A stretch of 64,000 nt of DNA from Artemia franciscana (taxonomy: Eukaryota > Arthropoda > Branchiopoda > Anostraca > Artemiidae). The notes under the pieces are model-generated. The model was not told the origin of the DNA and did not search any database. It was given only the letters and a program-made list of their open reading frames with translations. The stretch covers positions 31,709,298-31,773,297 of the forward strand of contig NC_088880.1 in NCBI RefSeq assembly GCF_032884065.1, read 5' to 3'. Shown here piece after piece: positions 12,701-25,400 of this stretch (within the stretch, counting starts at the first letter, position 1; each line of letters opens with the position of its first letter). The position numbers and the translations under genes are program-made.

Positions 12701-14939
12701 GGAAAATCAAAACAAAAAAAAATTCTGCAGGAAACTTGTCATGTTTTGTGCTCAATGCTATGCAATTTTGCACTTCTTTTATAACTTATCTTATTGAAAA
12801 TCAATTTCAAACAGTTCGTGGTAACGAACTGTAGTAAGGAGCGACCCCGCTCAATAGTAATCGAAACTCTAAAAAACGGAATTTCGATACCAATAGTTAC
12901 ATCAAAAGAATTGTATTTTAATGCTGATTTTAAATATATAAGTTTCATCAGGATTAGTCTTACCTATCAAAAGTTACGACCTGAGAACGAACAGAAATCA
13001 GTCTGTATATGTAAGGGGCTTTTCCTCCTCAACGCCCCGCTCTTTATGCTAGAGTTTTCTACTGTTTTAAAAAAGTAGAGTTAAGAGAAAGACTCGAATT
13101 TTAGCATATACGGACTAATTTCTGTTCGTTTTAGGTTTTAATGTTGCTCCTTACTTTCAGTAAAAAAAAAATAGTGTTTTTATTTAATTTCAATAAAAAA
13201 CCAAAGAGGGACTTTTACCATGTTTTTCTTGGAAACATTTAGTTATGATCCTTATTATACACTGCTACATCAATCCAAGCCTTAGCCATGGTAGCTATAC
13301 ACAATTTCGCGAAGTCCAAGACACAAAAAGACCGGCCAATGATGCGGTAAATATGCAGATTTTTTGGTGAAAACACAAATATGTTTGAGAACTTAGTTCG
13401 ATTATAGCATCTAATACCATCGCCAGACATATAAGTGACACTGACGCAACACAACAAAAAACAAAACTTTACTGAAAGTGCCATAAAGCCAAATGATAAA
13501 AACTTACCCTCAAGTGGGCTATGTCTTCAAGTCGTGTTAGATCACAAAGATCGAGATACAAGGAATAGGAGACAATCCATCCGTAGGCCCCCGCTAGAAT
13601 AATAAAAATCCAAAGCAAACACATCATAATGTTATAGGCGAAAATCATGTCGTTAACGATGGTCGCAAAAATGAATGCAAAGAGGCGCCATAAATAGAAG
13701 ATGGCGCCACAGTAGAGCCATGGAACTATTTTCTTCTCGTTTTCCTGAAAGAAAAAAGATTTGAATTTTTTTATCCTCAATAGACTAAATTAATAAACCT
13801 CACACTGTTCTTACTCAAATTACGATCAACCAAAAAATACACCAAAAAAATTTACAATATTTAGTATTTCAATTCAGCGTTGCCCCATGGAAAAATTCCT
13901 TTTATGAAATGGAGATAAAAAGAAGAATTTTTAAAGACAAGGAAATTCCCGACACCCAACAATAATCATCCGCAGAAGCAACCGCAAAGTACTAAAATGA
14001 CTGAAATACCATAAAACAAAAAAGCATCCAAAAATAATTTAGTATACCCTATGATAAAAAATTGTGAGGCCAACCTTAACTATAACAAAGGTAAGCAACA
14101 ACGGAGCAGAAATACTAAAGAAAATAGTCCCTAAGTACTATGCCAAAACCAATCAGCCTTTATTTTATCCCTAATAAGGACTATCATTTAATATGGTATC
14201 TTCTTTTCATATTCCTCCTTTTCAATCAAAGTAAAAAAAAAAAATTCCTCCTTCAACTCTTCCTAGTCCTTGCGAAAAACCACAAAAATGAATTAAATTT
14301 GAATATACTTAACTTATCATCAACTTTGAATTATCGTAGATAAGAAACAAACATCTCCTTTCGACTTCTGCCGTCAATTATATAGTGGAGAAAACTGCTT
14401 TTTTATTTTCATGTGATAAAATTGTATCAGGATAAAAATAGGATCTTCTGTTGAAGTAAAAGGTAGGCGAGTTGCATTCTAGGAACATACAATGGATATA
14501 AATCACTCTTGAATAGCTCACAAAGGCACGCTCAAAATCCAAATTAGCGGTCATTAGGCTCTGGATACGGCCTTGCCTTCGGCATATTCAGTTCTAGGAG
14601 TGATCTATTCGATCTACTTTTGCTTTCATGGCTTGGCAGTCTTCTGCCAAGTATCTGGTAACACTGGTGGTAGGCAGTCTCGAAAAAGATAGAGCATTGT
14701 TACGAGAAGAAACTTTGTTGCTTTAGCATAGGCTTAGAAGGATTTAAACTACCGCCACTAACAGTTGAGCGTTACCCAAAATAACTAGGAATATTCAAAA
14801 CAGCCTTATGTTAATTTGTTAAAATCTAAATTCCAGTCAAAGATCTAGGTCCATTTAAGTTTTCTGAAAGTGTGAATCTTTTATCAAGGTTAATTGATTA
14901 TAAAATAATTTGGGCTAGGTTAGTACTTAATATCACAGG

Positions 14940-14995
<56 letters not shown>

Positions 14996-17900
14996 AGAGA
15001 TACACCAGTTGTACCCTTTTGGCAAAAATGTTTCTTTTATCTTCGTCTTTTACAGCAAATGTAATAATATATATAAAACTAAAGGAATGGACAAAATTTT
15101 TTATTCGGGATTACACAACCAACTTAGAAATATTGCTCTGTAATTCTAGATCTCGTTATTTGTTTCTCATTTTGTCATTGAAGAACTAGAGGTTCCTCGC
15201 TTATCCATTTTCCGCACTCTTTGGTTACGTTCTTAGCTGTACACATATTTAGTTACGCATAAGTTTACGTATAACTGTTAGGTCTTTCAATTCTTTTAAA
15301 TAGCGTTCAAACACTGGACTCAGTCTTCGACCAAATCTCAAACGCAGTGAATTTGGAACCTATTAGGTATTTCTAATGTAGTTTAAAATTGGTAGTTGGT
15401 TAAAAGGCGGTAGTTTAAAATTGGAACCTATAAGTTATTTATTAGGTATAATTTGGACTGTTAGGTATTTCAATTATTTTAAGTGGCGTTCAAACACTGG
15501 ACTCAGTCTTTGACCAAATCTCAAACACAGTGAATTTGAAACCTATTTTATCGGAGTTATAACTCAGATTTGTCGAAAACTCGATAGCCCACAGGCATCA
15601 TCATGATCCAATTGAATAAGCAATTTAAACGTCTTTTAAAAAATTGCAGCGTTTACTTTAAGCTGTCAGCGACACTCCTGTTTAAACCTGTGTACCCGTA
15701 GATTCAACCGACTTTGACGAAATCAAGAACCAGGAAACACATGAGAAGCTTGTAATTTGAGCTATAGATTTACACATTAGGGAGGGAGTGGGGGAACTAT
15801 AATGGTTCTGCAGCCAAAATTTGTTAACTACAATCACTCTGCATATTGTGAAGTAATAATTGTTGTTTCCAATCCTTTTCTATAGCCAAAAAAAATAAAA
15901 ATAAAAATGTTTCATCTTTAAGGGTCTATAAAAGGCTTAAAATTGAATCTCTGAAAAAGCGATTATTATATTTGGAAAGAGCATAAAAGAGGCACCGAGC
16001 TCTATGTTCATTTAGTTCATAGCTCAGTAATGGTAACATCTCCAAATTTACCCTATTTTGCCAAATCCTTCAGCATATACCCCATTTTGGAAATATGAGT
16101 TAATTAACATTGATTATGCAAATCAGGCCGTATGTATGAAAACAAATATATCTATCTATAAATCTGGATCGCTTAGGAGTTGACTCGCAACTCTTATGAA
16201 TAAACACAAAAATGTTAAACTAAACTCTGCCTATGACTGAGCTACACTAAAGGAATCTACAACCTCCAAATCTCAGACAACCATGGTTATAAATTAAGGG
16301 GATTATTATTACGTTTTACCAAGGACATCAAAACAAAATCATATTAGCTTTCTAAACTAGCCTTAAGTCTAGTAGCGTAACAAAAAATAAAACAAAAAAA
16401 AGTCCGCAAGCTGATCAAAGGTCCGCGTTGCGCAGGTACCGACAAACAGATTTGATACCTTTGACCAGATTAGTTGAATTTGACAACGTTTTTGGTCTGT
16501 TAAAAATCAAACATTAACAACCTATTTATTCCCTAAGACAATCACAATTTTTTAGGAAAACTAAGCCCTCTTAAGCTATTTTGTATACTATATTTCAGCT
16601 TTTTTTGCTGATTACTTCACACCCGTTCCGTTTTTTTTTTTTTTAATTTGGCGACAGACTTCAAGTCTAATCACGCAGCAAAGTAAAGTTTTTTTAGGAT
16701 TTTGTGGCGCAAATCTTTAGCAAAAGATTCAATTTTTTCAATAAAAAACCCAAGAAGGGCTTTTCCATGTCTTTCCTGGAAACATTTGGAATAAAAAAAA
16801 ATGGCAGATAGATATGATACCTTTGCAAAATTCAAGTTTACAATATTTCTAATCGACCTTAAACGTAACTATTAAGCTTAAGATCTTCTTTTTGAACTTT
16901 TAGGGAAGTGTGACATTTTCATCAGTGTTGCAATATTGAATTGCGATTATAAGTAAGCAAAACTAATTAGTTAAATTTGACAACGTTGTTCGTCTGTAAA
17001 AATCCAAGCATGAACAATCTATTAATTCCCAAAGACAAATACAACTTTCACATTTATTTGTCAACATTAACAATCATGTGAGTGTTAATATTAACAAAAA
17101 ATTAACACAATATAAATAATGTTTTGACACTAACATTAATAAGATGTTGATTTGCAAAGACAGCTACAACTTTGACATTTATTAGTTGAAATTAACAATC
17201 ATGACATTAAGAGACAGCAACATGACATGAATAATGTTGGGACATTAACATTCTGTTGATTCTTTTGAAACTTTGACGTTTATTTGTCAACATTAACAAT
17301 CATGACATTAACAAACATTAACATAACGTAAATAATTTTATGACATTAACATTAACAATCTGTTGACTCCCGAAGACAAGTACAAATTTGACGTTAATTA
17401 GTTCGTCATAGAAAGGCAGTGTCATTTATGAGGAAACGAGACCATTCAACTATAAAACTATCAACTCAACATTTCGTTTTCAATTAGAAGACAAAGAAGA
17501 CTTTGCCATCTTTATTAGAAATTTATGGCTATAATAGAGACACGGGTGAATTTGGTTTGAACTCTATTTACGATGATTTATTATTGTCAGATACAGTTTA
17601 TTTCACCTCATTCGATTAACCTCCTCCAACTTTCAGTTCAAATAATGATAACAAACCGGAACCAAGAAGCTCAAAGAGACTCGTATCCGTTTTTTCTTTG
17701 AAAAGAATAAGGTTCATTTCTCCCAATGCAATTAACCTCTGTCCAACTGATAGTTCAAATAATGCTAACGAACCGGAACGAAGAAGGTCAAAGACACTCG
17801 CTTCCGTTTTCGCTTTGAAAAGAATAAGGTTCATTTCTCCTAATGGGATTCTCCAACTGATAGTTCAAATAATGCTAACGAACCGGGACCAAGAAGGTCA

Positions 17901-19388
17901 AAGAGACTCGCTTCCGTTTTGAATAGAATAAGGTTCATTTCTCCCAATGGGATTAACCTCTGTCCAGTTGATAGTTCAAAGAATGCTAACGAACAGGAAC
18001 TAAGAAGGTCAAAGAGACTCGCTTCCGTTTTCGCTTTGAAAAGAATAAGGTTCATTTCTCCCAATGCGATTAACCTCTGTCCAACTCTTAGTTCAAATAA
18101 TGCTAACAAAACGGGACCAAGAAGGTCAAGAGACTCACTTCCGTTCAATGAACCTCTGTCCAACTGTTAGTTCAAATAATACTAAAGAAATGGAACCAAA
18201 AAGCTCAAAGAGACTCGCTTCCGTTTTCGCTTTGAAAAGAATGGGGTTTATTTCTCCCAACGCCATTAACCTCTGTCCAGCTGTTAGTTCAAATAAACCA
18301 AGAAGGTCAAGAGTCTCGCTTCCATTTTTGCTTTGAAAAAAATAAGGTTATTAAACAATATTTAGTTATTTTATTTTTTATATAAATTATTGTTTTTAAT
18401 TGTTTTAGTTTAGTATTACTACTGATGACGGTCACTGCATTTGCGACCGAAATATCTAGTAATTTCTTGTGAAAATTTATCACTGTCTTTTAAAAGGATT
18501 TATCCTTATTTGAATTTTTAATTAACTATAAATTTAACGGAAAGCTTCACCTTCTTAAACTGTTTGGTGTTTTAGCTTTTTTTTGCTGATTTTGTTACCC
18601 ATGTTTCAATTTTTTAAATTTGACGCCTGTTACTATCAAAACCGAATAACTGCAAAAGGAGGCCTTTTTAAGCTATAAATATAATTCCCAGTTTTTCCAA
18701 GTGTTTAAAATATGTACTTTTGTTTAATTCTAATCAATGCAATCCAATGTCATTTTCAATGTCCTTGGTATTATAAAAAGAAACACTTACCTTCCTTAGA
18801 GCTTTGAGAAATATCACACTGGTGACAAGCAAAGCAACGGCAGCAATGAATGAAAACAGCGCAAATACGATCAAACAATTTCGCACTAAAAAAACGGAAG
18901 CATTAAAAACTTTTAATACATTAACTTTTAATATATAAAATTAATTGTAGTATATTAAAATTAATTAAAATTAATTAAAGTTTTAATTAATTTAAATTAA
19001 TTAATTAAAATAAAAAAATTAATTTTAATATATAAATTTTTAATATATAAACTTTTATTGAATAGCAGGTTCGTTTCGACATAGTTTGGAAATTTCATGC
19101 AAAACAAATGGCAAGACCGTATCCAGAAAGGGGGGCGGGGTAAAGGGTTTGAACCCTCCCCTGAATTTTTTGTCCGACTCGTAAAAACGTAACAAATGTA
19201 CATATAAAAATTTCTGATGCGTTTTTAAACATTTTTGTAAAGTCCCAGCCTCAATAAAAATATCCCCCTCCCAAACAAAATACTGGAACATGTCCTTACC
19301 AAATATGCTTAAAGTCTACGAGCCACTGAATACGTAAAAAAAAACTCAGACAAATCAGCATTATTAGAAAATGTTGGTATCAAATTTG

Positions 19389-19419
<31 letters not shown>

Positions 19420-22400
19420 GAAGAAACACAACTTGAAAAGGTAGAAATTTTGGTCGTGAGCCAAAAAAAAAAAATTGTTAGCGGGTTTGGCTCACTTTTG
19501 TAAAAAATTTTACCACTATTTTACAGGTTTCTCGGACAAAGGAAACAAAATGGGTGAAAAAAAGAAAACTTAAAACACATTGCATTATTATTATGATGCT
19601 GGTACCAAATTCGGTGGTATAAGGTAAATGAAGAAAAGCATTTACTGAAAACTTTACATTCATAATCAGCATTAAGAGTTAATTTGTTTATGTGGGTTAG
19701 GCTAAATTAGACCTAATATGTGCTGTAGATCCATTCTGAAAGTATTATCCACTGATCTCAAAATTTTCTTTCATCATCTACCCCTCTGAACTCCCTGTTC
19801 TTTATAAAACTTTCATTTTTCACATAATATTTCGATATTAAATGTCACGTAATAAAGATAAAATTCAATGGATCTACGAAGATAGTCCAATTTGAAAATC
19901 CAGAAATTTCCAAGAATTAGTTTCGCTTTTTACATTTATATTTCATTTTAGGTTTTATTTTAGAAATATGTTACATTTTCATATTATCTTTTATACTTTA
20001 GATATATATTTTTATATAAAGATTTAAAAGATAAAATATCTATTAGATTTTAGATTTATAAAAATTCTAACATTTTTTTTTTTTGTTATTTAAAAAGGAT
20101 ACAGCAGTTCAAACTAAGTCTTTTCTCTACTTAAAGACCCGTTGATGCGATAATGTCTGGGAACTCTAGGGACTGCGACCAAATCCTGCTTGTCACAGGG
20201 CCTTCTGTGCCGATGAGTGGCAACACTTAAAACAGACAGTTTTGTGCCGTTTTAGCTCTCAGGTGGAAAATTGTTATCAGTAATTGTACTTGGTTCAATA
20301 CGATCCCAACCGAAAAGTCCAGCCCTAACGATAAGATTCCAGGATGGGGTCTGAAATACCAAATAAGTGGATTTATATTTTTTTGTCTTCTTTATAAAGT
20401 TTTTAGGGCAATCTTAACCTTGGAATGACATGTCCCACAATCATTTCATCCCTGTTGTCACCCTAAAATTCAAATTTTGAGGCTCTGACCTTCCCGCCAT
20501 CCAAGGAAGCACCCCGCAGCTACCTCTTAAAAAATAGAATGAAACTATGTAATACTGATCATAAATTACTGGAGTCTGAGATAAATAATCTCGTTCAAAT
20601 GAGGCTTTAAATTTACTGTCGGTAATCCTCTTCTTTTTTTACATGGACACTATACAGATTTATATACGGAATATGGTCTCACAAACTTTCAGTTGTTAGC
20701 ATCTGGCTCTGTTTGGGCCAACAATTATCTTTTTGCAGCACATTATAACGGAAAAACCATCTTTATGCGGCTCAATCCCCTCTATTTCTTATTAAGGGAT
20801 TTGAAAAAAAGAAGAAGATTATCTGAATGAGTCCTCTCTCAATATTCTATTGAGAACCACTGGTTTTAAACGATAAATTCTTAAAGAAAAATAACAACAA
20901 ACAAACAAAAATAAAATAAACATGCTTCTCTAACCGTTGTTCTTAACAAAAATACATATTTTTTTTTTATTTTGTATATAGTCGGCCGAGTCTTCGAAGA
21001 TTTTTTGGCAAGTTGAATTCAATAGAACACTTTTCATCAAGCTCCAGACATATCTCCCCTCTAGGCAATAATGCCCTTATTTTTTAAAACTGAGTAAATT
21101 TTCTCAGGCTATCTAAATAAATTCTAAGTAGAGAAGATTAGAACAGTTTCATTAGCAATAAATAAATATTAATTTTAACACAGCATACATGTATGGTAGC
21201 ATATTTTAGCACTGAACTTATTTTAAATAAACAAAAAAACAAAAAACATTAATCTTCTTAATACGAAACATAGAAATGATGCCAAATACACAAAACGAAA
21301 AAAAGATAAAATGAAACAATAATAATAAAATAAGAACTACTCAGCTACACGTCTGATGTTTTCTTTTAGGGACTTGAAAATTAATGTTTATCATGGTATT
21401 ATTAGAGTGAAGTACTAAAATTTGAGTCAGTATGTCGAAGGCTCCAACCTCCTCTTGACATCTGATGAGTTTCATCAGAAACAAAAAAAAATTAAGTTAT
21501 AGGCTGTGAGGTTATTGTGAAATTGGAATTTTTAGGGGAAAACTAACTATAGATACAAAATGGCAAAATATAGAAAGCGGCATCAGATAAAGTCTATCTA
21601 AAGAAATCCCCAAAAGTTCGCATAGGTGCCTAAGTGATGATTCGTCATCTGTGTAAAAAGACATTTTAAGCCGTCCTGGCTAAGTGGTTGGCTTGCTGGT
21701 GTGGGAATTCTTTGTCCAAGGGGTACGGGTTCAATCCCACTTGTAACCAGTTAATTAGTTTGGGACAGGGATCAGTGGCGTGACTCTGTAGGCTTAGCCA
21801 GAGTCGACCCAGCTCTAAATGGGTACCTGGAGAAATCTGGGAAAGATAAGCAGGAAGGGTGTGTGAAAGCACAGGATGGTTGCCCCCCCCCCCCATTGCA
21901 TTTTCTGGCTGAAGGGCCATGAAACGGAGACCACCGGTTTGGACCTTAAGGGTCTAGTGCTGTCTTACTAACTTACTTTGTGTCAAAGATATCCTCTTTG
22001 CTTTGTTATGAAGCACTTGAAGAGGTTTAAAATTAGATGGAGAAGTAGACACCAAAAACTGAAATACGTCACAGAAAATATGAATGAATGAAAGAAAAGT
22101 TGAAAACATTTAAGATAGGAACAAGAAGTGAATAACCTACCGTGTCGATTTCCAACATAGACAAACTGAAAATTCATAATAAAAAATCCATAGTGGCGCA
22201 CTCCAGGATAGACCATTCCTAAGCAATATATGTCAAAAATGGCAGTTGCAATTGTAAAAAGACTCACAAACTGAAATGGAAAGGACATTTATTAAAAGAC
22301 AACAAAAATATATAGAAAATTTAGACAAAAATGAGACCATTTTAAAAATATAAAAATGAGACAATATGGTCAACAACACAGGAATTTCAAGAAGAAAGAT

Positions 22401-25400
22401 TTTAGATTTTACGCACCAACCACCTGGTGAAACAAAAAAAAAAACATCTTTAGTTTTTTGAATAATTTACGTTTTACATAAGTGCTGGTGTGATAATAAA
22501 TAGCGACGAAGACGTCGTTATTTATTTATTTTATCCTGTTGTAAGTTTTTTTTTTCTTATATATTTTTTGTATTGCTGAGGACGGCCCTTGGACACAGAG
22601 CCGAAATATTCATTCTAATTTCTTTCCCACTGCCTTGAGAAATTCCCCATTGTTCTTCTTGTTTTTGGTGTTTGTGCTGGTGTGATTTACAAAAATTAAA
22701 TAAAGACACATTGAAAAACAAAACGTATGAAATGTTTATATAAAAATTAGATCAAGTCATTAAAACAACAGAATGGAAAGATTCTGATATTTTTTTCTAT
22801 TTTGATAACTTAAACTTAAAAAATAATTTAATTTAATGACAGATTAAGAAAATTTTGATACTTCTTGGTTGAAGAAAGTAGAATAGCCTTGGCTTAGTTT
22901 TTATCTATTTACTGCATGCACCATCTTTGCTAATATTGCTACCAAGGTAAGCTAAGTTATTCCTAGATCTATTTACTCGATACCTCACATAGCCTCTTTA
23001 GCCTCATTCTTAGCCTCAGCAACTTATTTGCCTAGCCTCCTAGCCTCAGCTTCCTAGCCTCAGCAACTTATTATAATTATTCCTAGCCTCAGCAACTTAG
23101 TCTTATTAACATTAATTTTTGACTCTACTCAGAGAAGTAGCTACAGTATTTTTATTGAGGGGGGACAAAAGGGGGTGCTATTTAAGCAGGTGCTGTTCAA
23201 GCGGTAATGAAGAAAAATAACTATTTAAAAAACACGCTACTTGGTGAATTTAAATACATTACGCAAAGCGTTCTAAACAATAAACACACATTAAACAATC
23301 ATAAATATTAGTGTTGGTGCTCGGCTTTTACTAAAATTGTCAGCAATGAGCTGCTCTAGAAGACAGTAGTACAGCGTGAACAAGCTTTCGAGAAGGAGAA
23401 GGCGAATGTCTTATACACTTGGCTTTTTTCAGCCATATTCACCACTAATGTTGCAGTACGTATCACCCCTCCACTTCCCCCAACGCCCATCACAGGATAC
23501 TAAATCTCATAATGAACCAAGCTCTAGGTCAATAGCCCAGGGACTCAGGGCTATTGACTACTACCAGGGCTAATGACTAGAGCGATACCCGAGGCCCGGG
23601 TATTGCGCTAGTCATTAGCCCCGGGACCCCAGACTATTCACTATTAATGGGGCTAATGACTAGATCCGAGGCCCGGGTATTGCGCTAGTCAATAGCCCCG
23701 GGACTATTGACTATTGACGGGGCTAATGCCAAGAATGATACCCGAGGTTCGGGTATTCCGCTAGTCATTTGTTCGTGATTTTGAATGGATTTTTAACTCG
23801 GTAAGATTTAGTTTGTTGTACTCAACTTAAGATATGCGATTTATTTAACTATTATTTATGATTTTTTATTTAATTAATGTGTTTGCGGGTTCGCCAATTT
23901 ATGTTAATAAATAGCGTTGATATCAACGGGCCAAATGCGAAAAAAAACCACAGGCAGCACAATAGCGATGTCTAAGTAAAGATACAGGATAATTCAAAGT
24001 ATTACTACAGACGGTGAAACATTGTATTGTGACATATTCCCTACATTTAAAGATCGACCACATTTTAAATTTGAAAGTATTTGAAAAATTAAGTTAGAAT
24101 TATTAACTTATTTGTTTGGTCATCGAATATCCAGAATATCTGAACAATTTTCGACATTATTGCGGCAGAAACCTTCAATTAATAAAATTTTTAATCTAAG
24201 AGTGAATATGTAGGTGACGTATCCTCTTCCCTGTCTAAAATCACTTTGTTCTTCTCTATTAGCTCCTTTTTGCTGTCTTGGAAAGGGGTGTCCAAAAACA
24301 TACTCTGGGAAGGTATTGCCAAGCTTTCTTGTTAATCCTCTTCTGATTTCTAAGTCTTAGAAATTTACCTAGTGAAATTTTGGCAAAACAACATTTACCT
24401 TAATTTTCAGTTATCAGTTTCTTTTTCTCTGGTTTTAGTTCTGAAACAACAGAATATTAAAGAATATTTCTAAAGTCTTAGAAATTTACCTAGTGAAATT
24501 TTGGCAAAACAACATTTACCATTTAATTTTTAGTTATCAGTTTCTTTTTCTCTGGTTTTAGTTCTGAAAATGCAATTCCTGTTGTTAGACTAGAATTTTA
24601 AGCCATATCAATGAGTTGTTCTGTTTTTTTATAAATTTAGGAAATGTATTTGCAGATTTTTAAAATCTCATAGATCGATTAATTAAGATTGAACAAAGTT
24701 GTGAAGCTGAAAAGTCTTTTGTCGTACTCCATTTAAGCAGAAGATCTGTTTTGCTAGGTTTTATTTCCATAACACAAAGATGTTTAGAGGTCATCAAAGG
24801 TCACTGCCCTTTAGAGGGAGAAGGGATGTAGGTAGGCACTTCAAAATTCTTTCCCAAACCATACTTTGGTCTATAGGCCCATCCCTGAAAGTTTCCTAAG
24901 CCCTTTCCAAGATAGCAAAAAGTAGCTAAACTAGGATTTTAAAAATTTATCTACAGCCTCCCTTAGTTTAATAAGTACTACCACGCAAAATAATTTGCTT
25001 CCTACTGAAATCATGCTAATACTTCTGTATCATTTGCTAATACTTGCTGTTAACATCTTTCTTATAAAGGGGGGTTTTAATTAAAGTTCTGGTAAAATCA
25101 CTAGGTGCTTCTCTTTTTTTTAAACCATAGCCTTCAGTAATTTACCTGATTCACAACCACCATACTTCAGAAATTCTTTTACATCACTATCCATAAATAA
25201 GGCCTTGTTATTTTTCAGTTCTTTAGATAGTGTGAATATTTCCTCCTTGAAAAAGAAATCTTCTATCACTTCCAGTTTGTAAAAAAAAACTTTTTTATTC
25301 TTTTGTATATAATTTCCTTTAACTATATCACAGTTCTATTTTAGAAAAATACTCCTAGACAATGCAAGAAAAAGAACCAAAAAAGACACATGGCCTTTTA

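Noticed and set aside
13239-13484. 81-codon minus-strand frame starting MALSVKFCFLLCC, signal peptide-like
   Set aside because: It overlaps the intron just after coding exon 4, has no acceptor or homology, and its start overlaps the readthrough of that exon's donor.
17616-18336. Overlapping long frames on both strands
   Set aside because: They result from a 117-bp repeat whose period is a multiple of three; several units have indels that break the frames.
23376-23772. GC-rich repeat considered as a CRISPR-like array
   Set aside because: The units are contiguous palindromic repeats with no unique spacers, and the DNA is clearly animal.
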